Of a DNA stretch of 64,000 bases, positions 42,436-51,565 are shown one piece after another. The stretch comes from Ureibacillus terrenus (GTDB lineage: Bacteria > Bacillota > Bacilli > Bacillales_A > Planococcaceae), in NCBI RefSeq assembly GCF_006569205.1, contig NZ_VIGD01000006.1:1-64000 (forward strand), given 5' to 3'. The notes below the pieces were generated by a model. That model ran no database searches. It saw only the letters and a list, made by a program, of their open reading frames with translations, and was not told the origin of the DNA. Position 1 is the stretch's first letter. Each line of letters opens with the position of its first letter. Made by a program: the position numbers and the translations under genes.

Positions 42436-43434
42436 ATGAGTCAGGCAGTTACAAATAAAATTAAAAAGTCCATTACCGAGTTGGTCGGTCGGACCCCATT
42501 ATTGCAACTTGTCAATTATGAAAAACAAAACCAATTGGAAGCGGAACTCATCGTAAAACTAGAATATTTTAACCCTGTCAACAGTGTAAAAGATCGCATT
42601 GCCAAATCCATGATTGAAGATGCAGAAGCAAAGGGTTTGTTAAAAAAGGGCGATACCATTGTGGAAACAACGAGCGGAAATACCGGCATCGGCGTTGCTG
42701 CCATTGCAGCTGCCAAAGGTTATAAATTCCGCGTCTACATCCAGGACAATGTCAGCATTGAACGGACGAAAGTCATACGTGCCTTTGGCGGTGAAGTCAT
42801 CCCATTCTCGGAAGTCCCTGCCCTTGCAAAAGCAATGGAAGAAACTGACGGCGATTTTGTAGAAGCAATCAATGTATTAAAAAATGAAGTCCTTTCAAAA
42901 GAAGAAAACATTCTGTTTTTAAATCAGCTGGAAAATGAAGCGAATCCAAGAATCCATAAAGAAACGACAGGTCCTGAAATATGGGAGGATACGGATGGGC
43001 AAATCGATATTTTTGTTGCAGCCGTTGGTACGGGGGGAACCATTAGCGGTGTTGGGGAATTCTTGAAAAATAAAAATCCGAATATTCAAATTGTTGCAGT
43101 GGAACCCGGTTTGAATTCCATTGCAACCCCTGAAAATCCGGATATTCCTGAAATCACAGGTGTACACCGGTTCTCGGATGTTGAAGAAAAAAGAGTTCCT
43201 GCCAACGTAAACAAAAATGTCATCGATGAATTCATTTCTGTCGAAACATACGAAGCAAATGAAGCGGCACGGGCAGTGGCCAAATCTGATGGAATTCTTG
43301 TCGGTACTTCTTCAGGTGCTGCCATTTGGGCTGCCACGCAATTGGCCAAACGACCTGAAAACAAAGGAAAACGCATCATTGCAGTCCTTCCTGACACGGG
43401 CTTGCGTTACTTATCCACCGATTTATTTGAATAA
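42436..43434 (+). CDS. cysK: Cysteine synthase (second copy)
   Basis: A 332-residue O-acetylserine sulfhydrylase-type enzyme. Lys52 in NPVNSVKDRIA binds PLP, ETTSGNTGIGV and VGTGGTISGVGEFL are the substrate and phosphate loops, and it ends LPDTGLRYLSTDLFE. An internal insertion around residues 140-160 (LKNEVLSKEENI) makes it longer than the copy at 12863. GGAGGAG precedes the ATG. It heads an operon with a MetNIQ importer and two oxidoreductases, so it probably fixes the sulfur released by them. The 230 bases upstream hold no recognised riboswitch or T-box. Confidence 0.92.
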   Translation: MSQAVTNKIKKSITELVGRTPLLQLVNYEKQNQLEAELIVKLEYFNPVNSVKDRIAKSMIEDAEAKGLLKKGDTIVETTSGNTGIGVAAIAAAKGYKFRVYIQDNVSIERTKVIRAFGGEVIPFSEVPALAKAMEETDGDFVEAINVLKNEVLSKEENILFLNQLENEANPRIHKETTGPEIWEDTDGQIDIFVAAVGTGGTISGVGEFLKNKNPNIQIVAVEPGLNSIATPENPDIPEITGVHRFSDVEEKRVPANVNKNVIDEFISVETYEANEAARAVAKSDGILVGTSSGAAIWAATQLAKRPENKGKRIIAVLPDTGLRYLSTDLFE

Positions 43435-43476
43435 TTGTTTATTAGAATTACAAATTTTAGTAAAGGAGTTTTGAAC

Positions 43477-44319
43477 TTGAGGAAAAATTGGTATTTCATT
43501 TTAGTTTCGGTTCTGACTTTAATCATTTTGGCAGCATGCAGCAACGGAGAAGCATCAAACGGGAATGAAAACGCGAAGAATGACCCATCAAAAAAAGAAG
43601 TGACAGTATTAAAAGTTGGCGCTTCTTCAGTTCCCCATGCGGAAATATTGGAACACTTGGCACCGGATCTGGAGAAGGAAGGCATTAAACTCCAAATAGA
43701 AGTGTTCAATGATGGTGTCCGAACAAACCAGGCAACAGCGGAAGGCCAATTGGATTTCAACTATTTTCAGCATACCCCATATTTGAATCAAGCCATTAAA
43801 CAATCCGGTTTGGAGCTGGTTAGTGTTGGCGGTGTGCATATTGAACCTTTCGGAGTGTATTCCAAAAAATATAAAAGCATTGATGAATTGCCTCAAGGGG
43901 CAAAAGTGGCCATCCCTCAGGACGTGGTAAATTTTTCACGCGCATTGGAACTGTTCGCTTCTAACGGAATTATCGAACTTGATCCAAATAAAGAAGGCAA
44001 TTACACCGTTGAAGACATTATAAAAAACGACAAAAAAATAGAATTTATCGGTGTTGATGGTCCATTGTTAAACCGCGCATTGGAAGATGTCGATGCTGCC
44101 GCAATTAATACGAACTACGCATTGGAAGGCGGCTTAAATCCAAAAGAAGACGCCCTTATTATTGAAGGGCCGGATTCGCCGTATGTCAATATTGTGGTGA
44201 CAGCGAAAGGCCGGGAAAATGATGAAAACATAAAAACGGTTGTGAAATGGTTAACAAGTGAAAAAGCCCGGAAATATATTGAATCGAAATATGATGGGGC
44301 CGTTGTTCCGGCATTTTAA
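43477..44319 (+). CDS. metQ: MetQ/NlpA family substrate-binding lipoprotein (first)
   Basis: A 280-residue lipoprotein with signal peptide and lipobox ILAAC (Cys21). The NlpA/MetQ fold shows in TVLKVGASSVPHAEILEHLAPDLEKEGI, FNYFQHTPYLNQAIK and AINTNYALEGGLNP. The TTG at 43477 is used because AAAGGAG is 8 bases upstream. The family binds methionine and related amino acids; in this operon S-modified cysteines or other sulfur amino acids are possible. A second MetQ follows metI. Confidence 0.9.
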   Translation: MRKNWYFILVSVLTLIILAACSNGEASNGNENAKNDPSKKEVTVLKVGASSVPHAEILEHLAPDLEKEGIKLQIEVFNDGVRTNQATAEGQLDFNYFQHTPYLNQAIKQSGLELVSVGGVHIEPFGVYSKKYKSIDELPQGAKVAIPQDVVNFSRALELFASNGIIELDPNKEGNYTVEDIIKNDKKIEFIGVDGPLLNRALEDVDAAAINTNYALEGGLNPKEDALIIEGPDSPYVNIVVTAKGRENDENIKTVVKWLTSEKARKYIESKYDGAVVPAF

Positions 44320-44337
44320 AGAAAGTGGGTGAATCAT

Positions 44338-45417
44338 TTGATCGAGTTTATCGATACTTCCAAAGTATACCGTTCAGACGGAAAGGAAATTAAGGCATTG
44401 GATCAGATCAATTTAAAAATTAATAAAGGGGATATTTTCGGGGTCATCGGATTCAGCGGTGCCGGAAAAAGCACTTTACTTCGCACCGTGAATTTATTGG
44501 AAACCCCGACAAGCGGGAAAGTTCTGGTCGATGGTGTTGATTTAACAACCTATTCCGCCCAGGAATTGAGGGAGAAAAAGAAAGAAATCGGGATGATTTT
44601 CCAACATTTTAATCTCCTGAATTCCAAAACCGTATTTGAAAATGTTGCAATGCCCCTTCTGCTTAGCAAGGTGCCAAAAAATGAAATCCGGCAACGGGTA
44701 ATGGAAGTTTTACGCTACATTGGACTTGAAGATCGTTCCAATGCTTATATCCATCAACTTTCCGGCGGTCAAAAGCAGCGGGTTGGGATAGCCAGAGCTC
44801 TGGTCACAAATCCAAAAATATTGTTATGCGATGAACCGACCTCTGCCCTCGATCCCCAAACAACAAAATCTATTTTAAATCTATTGAAAAAAGTGAATGT
44901 TGAATACAATATCACAATCTTGCTGATCACTCATGAAATGGAAGTCATCCGCGAGATTTGCAACAAAGTAGCGGTCATGGAAAATGGACGCGTTATTGAA
45001 ACGGGAAATGTACTGGAAATCTTCTCAAATCCAAAGGAGAAAACAACGAAAAACTTTGTTCAATCCGTCGTGCGCGATGAAATTCCGGAATTCATTATAA
45101 AAATGCTTCAGGATGACAATCCTTCAAAACGCATTTTCAAACTGAAGTTTATCGGAGAAAATGTTGGTCAATCGATTGTCTCTGAAGTGGCAAAAAAATT
45201 CAAAGTGGATGTCAACGTATTATTTGGAAATATCATTGAATTGCAAGAGATCCCCTTCGGCAATTTAATTATCGAAATTAAGGGGGATCATCGTGAGTGC
45301 GAAAGAGCAATTCAATATATCCGTTTGAAAGATATCCAAATTGAAGAGGTGGCTGCAAATGGAAGTGAGTTACGAAATTATTCTCAACGCAATTTTGGAA
45401 ACCTTATATATGGTTAG
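44338..45417 (+). CDS. metN: Methionine-type ABC importer ATPase MetN
   Basis: A 359-residue ATPase. Walker A GFSGAGKST is at 38-46, the Q-loop in MIFQHFNLL, signature LSGGQKQRVG at 141 and Walker B ILLCDEPTSALDP. The C-terminal NIL domain (about 270-345, IFKLKFIGENVGQSIVSEV) is the regulatory methionine-binding domain of MetN. The TTG at 44338 is preferred: GGGTG is 6 bases upstream and the protein then starts MIEFIDTSKVY as usual. Overlaps metI by 59 bases. Confidence 0.93.
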   Translation: MIEFIDTSKVYRSDGKEIKALDQINLKINKGDIFGVIGFSGAGKSTLLRTVNLLETPTSGKVLVDGVDLTTYSAQELREKKKEIGMIFQHFNLLNSKTVFENVAMPLLLSKVPKNEIRQRVMEVLRYIGLEDRSNAYIHQLSGGQKQRVGIARALVTNPKILLCDEPTSALDPQTTKSILNLLKKVNVEYNITILLITHEMEVIREICNKVAVMENGRVIETGNVLEIFSNPKEKTTKNFVQSVVRDEIPEFIIKMLQDDNPSKRIFKLKFIGENVGQSIVSEVAKKFKVDVNVLFGNIIELQEIPFGNLIIEIKGDHRECERAIQYIRLKDIQIEEVAANGSELRNYSQRNFGNLIYG

Positions 45418-46012
45418 CATCAGCTTGTTCTTCGGCGCCATTTTAGGATTTGCTTTAGGCATTATCCTCGTAGTGACCAGAAAAGGACACATTTTAGAAA
45501 ATAAATGGATATTTGGGATCATTAATCCCATCGTCAATATATTCCGTTCAATTCCTTTTATTATTTTGCTGGTCCTGCTGATCCCGTTGACCCGGCTCAT
45601 TGTTGGCACAGCCATCGGAACGACTGCGGCAATTGTTCCTCTTGTTTTTCATATAGGTCCATATATTTCCAGATTAATTGAAAATTCATTATTGGAAGTT
45701 GATGATGGAATCATTGAAGCCGCAAAAGCCATGGGAGCAACTCCCTTTCAAATTATTCGCAAGTTTTTAATTCCGGAAGCTTTCCCTTCCCTCGTTTTAA
45801 GTGTAACAACAGCGACAATCGGGTTAATTGGAGCAACTGCGATGGCAGGAGCAGTTGGCGGAGGCGGCTTGGGCGATGTGGCCATCACCTATGGTTATCA
45901 GCGTTTTGACGAAATGACGACTTTGGTTACGGTAATCATCCTTGTCGTATTTGTACAAATCATCCAAATGATTGGCCATAAATTGGAACATCATTTTAGA
46001 CGAGTTTCTTAA
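45359..46012 (+). CDS. metI: Methionine-type ABC importer permease MetI
   Basis: A 217-residue permease with five hydrophobic segments. The coupling motif EAAKAMGATPFQIIRKFLIPEA contacts MetN, and the ending GGGGLGDVAITYGYQRF is typical of MetI. GAGGTGG is 6 bases before the ATG. The gene begins inside the 3' end of metN. Confidence 0.93.
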   Translation: MEVSYEIILNAILETLYMVSISLFFGAILGFALGIILVVTRKGHILENKWIFGIINPIVNIFRSIPFIILLVLLIPLTRLIVGTAIGTTAAIVPLVFHIGPYISRLIENSLLEVDDGIIEAAKAMGATPFQIIRKFLIPEAFPSLVLSVTTATIGLIGATAMAGAVGGGGLGDVAITYGYQRFDEMTTLVTVIILVVFVQIIQMIGHKLEHHFRRVS

Positions 46013-46032
46013 TTGTTGAAGAGGTGTTTCGA

Positions 46033-46881
46033 ATGAAAAAACTTAGTATTTTAATAGGTTTAATATTATTAATATTTGTATCGGCGGCATGCAATGAAAA
46101 AACGGATGCTGAAAACAATCATGTAAAAGTTGGAATTCGCAGTTCAGAGATTAAAACTTGGGAATTCATAAAAGAAAAAGCGAAAGAGGAAGGCATTGAC
46201 CTTGAATTAGTCACTTTTTCCGCACAAGTGGACCCGAATCAGGCGCTGGCGGACGGGGATATTGACATCAACGCTTTCCAACACGTTGCATATTTGGATA
46301 CTTTTAATACCCAAAATCATACAGATATTCAACCAATCGGAACAACGATTATTGCGCCGATCGGATTGTATTCCAATAAATTTGATTCCATAGATGATAT
46401 TAAAGCAGGATCCAAAATCGCCGTACCAAATGATCCGTCCAACTGGGGCCGGGCTCTCATGCTTCTCCAGGAATATGGACTGATCACCTTGACGGATGAT
46501 TTCGACGGCAGGGGCGGAGTCGACAAAATTAAAGAGAATCCGAAAAACTTGGAAATTATCCCTGTTGATGGTGCAACAACCCCGCGTGTGATGGAAGATA
46601 CGGATTTTGCCATCATCAACAACGGAATAGCCCTTGAAGCCGGTTTATATTTGAGCGATGCAATCATCCATGAAAGTGAAACGGCAAAACCGTTTATCAA
46701 TGTAATCGCTGCGAGAAATGAAGATAAAGATCATCCATTGTATAAAAAAATCGTTGAAATTTACCAGAGTGAAGAAGTATCCCAATTTATTAAGAAAAAC
46801 TATAAAGGCAACTTCATCCCTGTTCAATTATCCCTGGAAGAATTGGCAACCTGGAAAGAAGCTTATTCTTCAAAAAAATAA
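46033..46881 (+). CDS. metQ: MetQ/NlpA family substrate-binding lipoprotein (second)
   Basis: A 282-residue lipoprotein (lipobox VSAAC, Cys20). It has KVGIRSSEIKTWEFIKEKAKEEGI, INAFQHVAYLDTFN and AIINNGIALEAGL, the MetQ pattern, but is clearly diverged from the first copy. The ATG at 46033 follows AGAGGTG. Two different binding proteins around one MetNI pair suggest the importer accepts two ligand classes. Confidence 0.9.
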   Translation: MKKLSILIGLILLIFVSAACNEKTDAENNHVKVGIRSSEIKTWEFIKEKAKEEGIDLELVTFSAQVDPNQALADGDIDINAFQHVAYLDTFNTQNHTDIQPIGTTIIAPIGLYSNKFDSIDDIKAGSKIAVPNDPSNWGRALMLLQEYGLITLTDDFDGRGGVDKIKENPKNLEIIPVDGATTPRVMEDTDFAIINNGIALEAGLYLSDAIIHESETAKPFINVIAARNEDKDHPLYKKIVEIYQSEEVSQFIKKNYKGNFIPVQLSLEELATWKEAYSSKK

Positions 46882-46901
46882 TATTTTAGGAGGAACGTCG
46901 A

Positions 46902-48248
46902 ATGGTAAAAAAACGTGAAATGAAACTTTCGTTGTATTTAATCGGCGCCGGCATGCATGTGGCTGCATGGCGCCATCCGGAAGCGCAGGCCAATGCCAGC
47001 ATTGATATCAAAGCCCTGCAAAAATCAGCTCAAATCGCGGAGAAAGGAAAATTTGATATCGTCTTCATTGCGGATAGTCTGGCCATAAACCATGAATCCC
47101 ACCCGCATATATTAAACCGCTTTGACCCTATTATTCAAATAACAGCCCTCGCTGCTGCCACTGAAAAAATCGGTCTTGGAGCAACCGCTTCGACGACTTA
47201 TAGCCAGCCTTACCGATTGGCAAGACAATTGCTTTCCGTTGATCATATCAGCGGTGGCCGGGTTGCATGGAATCTAGTGACAACTTCTGATGCCACCGGC
47301 CAAACAGCTTTGAACTTTAGCCGTGAAAAACATGTGGAACATGACAAACGCTATGAAATCGCAGAAGAATTTGCCGACGTCATTTTAGGTTTATGGGATT
47401 CCTGGGAAGACGATGCCTTTATATACGATAAAGAAAACGGCATTTTCTACGACCAATCAAAAGTGCATGAAATCAATTACAAAGGTCAGTATTTCCAAGT
47501 AAAAGGTCCGTTAAATATCGCCCGCTCCCCTCAAGGATATCCTGTCATTGTTGTTGCCGGTTCTTCAAAACCCGGCCAGAAATTAGCAGCCCGTGTGGCA
47601 AATGCGGTTTTTGTCCATTGGGATAATATCGAAAGAGCAAAGGAACATTATAGAACATTGAAAGCCCAGTTGGCTCAACATAACCGTTCCGAGGATGAGC
47701 TCATTGTGTTCCATGGAATCTCCCCGATCGTTGCCGACACGGAAGAAGAAGCCGTTCGCCGATACAATGAATTGCAGGAATTGGTCGATCCTTATGAAGC
47801 GTTGAAATTTGTTTCAGGATATATGGGAAATGTGGATTTTTCAAAGTATTCACTGGATACGCCGGCCATTGAAGTCGAATTCCCTCCTGTAAACAGCATT
47901 CAAAGTAATTTCAATGAACTTTATGAAATTATTAAACGGGAAAATTTGAAAGTGGGAGAATTATACACCCGGCTCTTTAATGCGGCGAAGAAGGATGCAT
48001 TTGTTGGGACACCTGAAAAAGTCGCGGATGAAATGGAACGTTGGTTTAATGAAAAAGCCTGCGACGGATTTATGCTGCAATTCCCATTGCTTCCCCGCGA
48101 TTTGGAAGCTTTTGTCGAAAAAGTTGTACCGATTTTACAAGAGCGTGGGTTATTCAGAAAAGACTACACCGGTTCCACATTGCGGGAACATTTAGGTTTG
48201 CAAATACCTGAAAATCAATTTGCAAAATCAAAGGTGGCTTCATCATGA
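46902..48248 (+). CDS. NtaA/SnaA/DszA family FMN-dependent monooxygenase
   Basis: A 448-residue luciferase-like flavin monooxygenase. It starts KLSLYLIGAGMHVAAWRHPEA, and has FDIVFIADSLAI, ASTTYSQPYRLARQLLSVDHISGGRVAWNLVTT and GYPVIVVAGSSKPGQ, all typical of the NtaA/DszA branch. It uses FMNH2 from a separate reductase to open C-S or C-N bonds. GGAGG precedes the ATG. Its stop overlaps the next gene by 4 bases. It resembles the gene at 51566, though they are not close copies. Confidence 0.9.
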   Translation: MVKKREMKLSLYLIGAGMHVAAWRHPEAQANASIDIKALQKSAQIAEKGKFDIVFIADSLAINHESHPHILNRFDPIIQITALAAATEKIGLGATASTTYSQPYRLARQLLSVDHISGGRVAWNLVTTSDATGQTALNFSREKHVEHDKRYEIAEEFADVILGLWDSWEDDAFIYDKENGIFYDQSKVHEINYKGQYFQVKGPLNIARSPQGYPVIVVAGSSKPGQKLAARVANAVFVHWDNIERAKEHYRTLKAQLAQHNRSEDELIVFHGISPIVADTEEEAVRRYNELQELVDPYEALKFVSGYMGNVDFSKYSLDTPAIEVEFPPVNSIQSNFNELYEIIKRENLKVGELYTRLFNAAKKDAFVGTPEKVADEMERWFNEKACDGFMLQFPLLPRDLEAFVEKVVPILQERGLFRKDYTGSTLREHLGLQIPENQFAKSKVASS

Positions 48249-49432
48249 CAGATATTTTTATTCGCAATGAACGTGAACAACAATTAGTGGATTATGCAAA
48301 AAAATTGGCTTCGGAAATTGGTAAAACCTCCGCTTATTACGACAAAACCGGCGAATTTCCTTTTGAACATTTTAAAATTTTACAGGATGCGGGCTATCTT
48401 AAATTAACGATTCCTAAAAAGTATGGTGGAGATGAAATTTCCCTTTATGAAATGTTGCTTGTCCAGGAACAGCTTGCCAAAGGGGATGCCTCCACCGCTT
48501 TGGGGGTCGGCTGGAACTTGTTAACATTCCTGAACGTCCGGGAAACGAAATCTTGGCCGGAATCCGTCTTCGCTGAATTGTGCCGTAAAACAGTGGAAGA
48601 AGGTTCATTATTAAACATCATTAATACGGAACGGGGAAAAGGAAATCTTTCCCGAGGCGCTACTCCAGGTACGATTGCCAAAAAGGTGCCTGGAGGATAT
48701 ATCATTTCAGGTGAAAAATCTTATGCTTCCCTGGCTCCTATATTAAAACAGTTTATGACCATCGCTTATTTGGAAGATGAAGGCATTACCGCTGAATTTT
48801 TAATTACGGTCAATGATCGGGTGGAAATTAAGGAAACTTGGGATTATTTAGGAATGCGGGCTACAGGGAGTCATGACATCATCTTTCATGATGTGTTCGT
48901 ACCGGAAGAAGCGCTGCTTTATCGTCAAAAACCGAATGAAACCAACCGTTTTCTTGCTCATGGCCGCGTTTATTCTTTGGAAATCCCTGCCGTTTATTTA
49001 GGGATAGCCGGTGCCGCAAGGGACTATGCTTATGAATTCGCCAAAAACACATACTCCCACAGTTTGGGAAACACCATTAACCACGCTGCCCATGTCCAAC
49101 AAAATGCGGGAGAAATCGAAGTGCTATATCATTCTTCAAGAAGAATTTTATACAGCCTTGCCGCACAAGTCGAATACGAACCGGAGAAGCGGGACTTGCT
49201 TGCCAATGAAGTGAATATTGCCAAATATTTAATTTGCAATAATGCTATTGAAATTGTTTCAAAAGCGATGAAAATCGTTGGCGGCAGAAGTTTATCGAAA
49301 ACGAATCCGTTGGAACGGCTTTTCCGGGATGTTCAATGCGGATCCTATAACCCTCCGTTGGATGACGTGGTGATTTCACAACTGTCAAAAGCGGTTTTAT
49401 TTGATGTGAAACAAGAGGTCTTTCAACTATAA
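48245..49432 (+). CDS. Acyl-CoA dehydrogenase-like flavin oxidoreductase (SfnB/DszC type)
   Basis: A 395-residue protein with the acyl-CoA dehydrogenase fold. It has FKILQDAGYLKLTIPKKYGG, the central GGYIISGEKSYASLA, WDYLGMRATGSHDIIFHDVFVPEEA and KIVGGRSLSKTNPLERLFRDV. No catalytic Glu of true acyl-CoA dehydrogenases is evident, which fits the SfnB/DszC monooxygenase group linked with sulfur acquisition. It is translationally coupled to the preceding monooxygenase and ends the operon. Confidence 0.85.
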   Translation: MTDIFIRNEREQQLVDYAKKLASEIGKTSAYYDKTGEFPFEHFKILQDAGYLKLTIPKKYGGDEISLYEMLLVQEQLAKGDASTALGVGWNLLTFLNVRETKSWPESVFAELCRKTVEEGSLLNIINTERGKGNLSRGATPGTIAKKVPGGYIISGEKSYASLAPILKQFMTIAYLEDEGITAEFLITVNDRVEIKETWDYLGMRATGSHDIIFHDVFVPEEALLYRQKPNETNRFLAHGRVYSLEIPAVYLGIAGAARDYAYEFAKNTYSHSLGNTINHAAHVQQNAGEIEVLYHSSRRILYSLAAQVEYEPEKRDLLANEVNIAKYLICNNAIEIVSKAMKIVGGRSLSKTNPLERLFRDVQCGSYNPPLDDVVISQLSKAVLFDVKQEVFQL

Positions 49433-49523
49433 CGAAACAGACGCCTTCATGGCTGTGCTGACCTTTTTTACACCACATAAATCAACGCTGTGTCCCTTCC
49501 TCTTTTGTTGCATCAAAATGAAG

Positions 49524-49561
49524 AAAAGAGCCTGTCCATTTTTTTGGATAGGCTCTTTTTG
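49524..49561. terminator. Terminator between convergent sulfur operons
   Basis: AAAAGAGCCTGTCC pairs with GGATAGGCTCTTTT around 8 bases, with T-runs in both directions. A second hairpin, GCAACAAAC/GTTTGTTGC, at 49573-49605 lies between it and the acetyltransferase gene. Confidence 0.85.
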
Positions 49562-49652
49562 ATTTATTGATAGAGACCGCAACAAACGGGGAAACTGTTT
49601 GTTGCAGTCGATAAGGGGGAAAACCTTATATCATTTTAATTGATTGTTTCCT

Positions 49653-50171
49653 TTATAATTTGTATCTGAAAGCTTTCACTAAAAAATTATTTTTCTGAAA
49701 ATCCTTTCTTTCATCCCGGACAAAACCAAATCTTATATATAGTTTGATTGCAGCTTCCATCATATCCGTTGAGTGGAGATATAAATACTCATCCCCTCGC
49801 GCTCTGGCAAATTCCACACTTTTATCCAATAACTTTTTGGCAATTCCAAGCCCCCTTGCCTTAGGATGAATCCCCAATAACCGCACAATGGTGGAATCTA
49901 TCTCCAATTCGGGCCGATTATAAGCATTCCCGGAACCGATAAAAAGCTGCAGACCGCCTAATATATCTTCACCTTTTTTCGCAACAAAAATTTCCGCGGA
50001 ATGAGGATGGTTCACACTGTTCCGAATATCGGAAATATAATCCTGCCAGGCCTCTTTTGAAGGATAATGCTTTTCATATTGAGCATAACTTTCGACCAAT
50101 ACCTCTACATATCGTTCTTTGTCTTCTTCTTTCAGGCGATCAATCAACACATCTGTCACAAGTTGACCCAA
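49653..50171 (-). CDS. GNAT N-acetyltransferase (YtmI/SnaA-like)
   Basis: A 172-residue GNAT protein. The acetyl-CoA loop is LGIHPKARGLGIAKKLLD (the RGxGxA form) and the C-terminal strand is IKLYIRFGFVRDER. It is the last gene of a four-gene operon with flavin monooxygenases and a glutaredoxin, equivalent to the B. subtilis set in which YtmI N-acetylates S-modified cysteines before oxidation. The start is TTG at 50171 after GGGTGGG. The substrate is inferred from the cluster. Confidence 0.82.
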   Translation of the reverse strand: MGQLVTDVLIDRLKEEDKERYVEVLVESYAQYEKHYPSKEAWQDYISDIRNSVNHPHSAEIFVAKKGEDILGGLQLFIGSGNAYNRPELEIDSTIVRLLGIHPKARGLGIAKKLLDKSVEFARARGDEYLYLHSTDMMEAAIKLYIRFGFVRDERKDFQKNNFLVKAFRYKL

Positions 50172-50202
50172 TGATTCCCACCCTGCCTTTCTTGCAAACT
50201 TG

Positions 50203-50484
50203 TCAAACCGCTAAACCTTTTTTTCTTGAAACTTGCTCCAAGGCAGCGATTAAATGCTCTAATCCCACTTCGGTTACTCCTTTATAGGTCCCGTTTTTAC
50301 CTATTTCCACGACCGGTACATGACGAACGCCATATTTTGCTTCCAAAATTTCACGGAATTCATCCCGATTGGTTACATCAATCGTTTTATATGGAATCTC
50401 TTTGTCATCCAAATAACTTTTCACTTCATTGCAATAACTGCATCCTTGCTTTGACCAAACAATCACATCAAATGCGTTGCTCAT
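50203..50484 (-). CDS. ytnI: Glutaredoxin-like protein (YtnI type)
   Basis: A 93-residue thioredoxin-fold protein with the redox pair Cys15-Ser-Tyr-Cys18 in WSKQGCSYCNEV, the cis-Pro in GVRHVPVVEI and a glutathione-site-like GVTEVGLEHLI. It is 12 bases downstream of the ytmO-like monooxygenase. In B. subtilis, ytnI lies in the same kind of operon and supports the monooxygenase steps. Confidence 0.85.
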   Translation of the reverse strand: MSNAFDVIVWSKQGCSYCNEVKSYLDDKEIPYKTIDVTNRDEFREILEAKYGVRHVPVVEIGKNGTYKGVTEVGLEHLIAALEQVSRKKGLAV

Positions 50485-50496
50485 TTCATTTTCCTC

Positions 50497-51507
50497 CTAT
50501 TTAACAGTTGATATTTCTTTGAATAAATTGGTTGGACCCAACAATTCAAAAGACCGAAATCTTTCCTCTCTTTTCAAGACCGGTGTATGGAGAATAAATT
50601 CATCCACCTGATATTTCTGATGCAATTCATCCAATACCTTTTTCACCTGTTCCGGTTTCCCGTAAACCAATTTCGAATCTAAGACTTCGATTCGATATGG
50701 TTCTTCAGACTGATTTCCAAATTTCTCGGCTTGTTCTTTCTTTGTAAATGTATAAGTTCGGCCGCTTTCCAAATGCAATTTGATAATGTATGAATCTTTT
50801 GCGATGCTCTCAGCTTCTTTTTCATCTTCTGATGCAAAAACACCGATGCCCACGATCAATTTTCCTTCAGGATAAATCTCTCGATAAACTTCAGCAGACT
50901 TTTTCAAAACTTCTTCATCCGGCACAAAGAATCTTGCAAACACATAAGGAAGTTTCAAAGTTGCCGCAAGCGTTGCACTGCCAGGGCTTCCCCCCAATAC
51001 AAAAATCGGAGGCTTCACTTTCGCCGTTGGGGTTGCTTTTACCCCATAAAGCGGATGGTTTTCCGGCAATGTATCATACAGAAAATCCTTTAAATCCCTT
51101 ACCCGCTGATTAAAATCTTCACCGGTGTTTTGAGTTCCAAATTGTAAAGCTTTTGTCGCCAAAGGAAGGCCGCCTGGAGCTTTCCCGACCCCCAAATCTA
51201 CACGGCCAGGCGCAAGAGCTGCCAACACCTGAAAATTTTCGGCGACTTTATAAGGGCTGTAATGGGTCAACATGACTCCGCCAGAACCGATTCGTATTTT
51301 TTCCGTTTTCGCCAATAAATAAGATACGAGGACTTCCGGTGATGAACCATGGACATCCTGACTATTATGATGCTCTGAAACCCAAAATCTTTCATATCCC
51401 AATTGTTCCGCGGTTTGTGCCAACCGCACCGTTTCCTGGAAAGCTTCCTCCGGTGCAGAATGTTCGATTACAGGGCTTTGATCTAAAATACTTAATTTGT
51501 ACGCCAT
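50497..51507 (-). CDS. ytmO: LLM class flavin-dependent oxidoreductase (YtmO type)
   Basis: A 336-residue luciferase-like monooxygenase starting YKLSILDQSPVIEHSAPEEAF, with FWVSEHHNSQDVHGSSPEVLVSY (split here by family motif WVSEHHN) and IRIGSGGVMLTHYSPYKVAE. The LSILDQSP start is typical of the group containing YtmO. It is co-transcribed with the ytnJ-like gene 58 bases upstream and the ytnI-like gene. These enzymes are reported in B. subtilis to cleave N-acetylated S-alkyl or S-succinyl cysteines. Confidence 0.87.
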   Translation of the reverse strand: MAYKLSILDQSPVIEHSAPEEAFQETVRLAQTAEQLGYERFWVSEHHNSQDVHGSSPEVLVSYLLAKTEKIRIGSGGVMLTHYSPYKVAENFQVLAALAPGRVDLGVGKAPGGLPLATKALQFGTQNTGEDFNQRVRDLKDFLYDTLPENHPLYGVKATPTAKVKPPIFVLGGSPGSATLAATLKLPYVFARFFVPDEEVLKKSAEVYREIYPEGKLIVGIGVFASEDEKEAESIAKDSYIIKLHLESGRTYTFTKKEQAEKFGNQSEEPYRIEVLDSKLVYGKPEQVKKVLDELHQKYQVDEFILHTPVLKREERFRSFELLGPTNLFKEISTVK

Positions 51508-51565
51508 TTTTCCACCTCCATTTCAAACCTCAGTCTTTGTAAATCAAGTAATAGTGCCTATCCGT

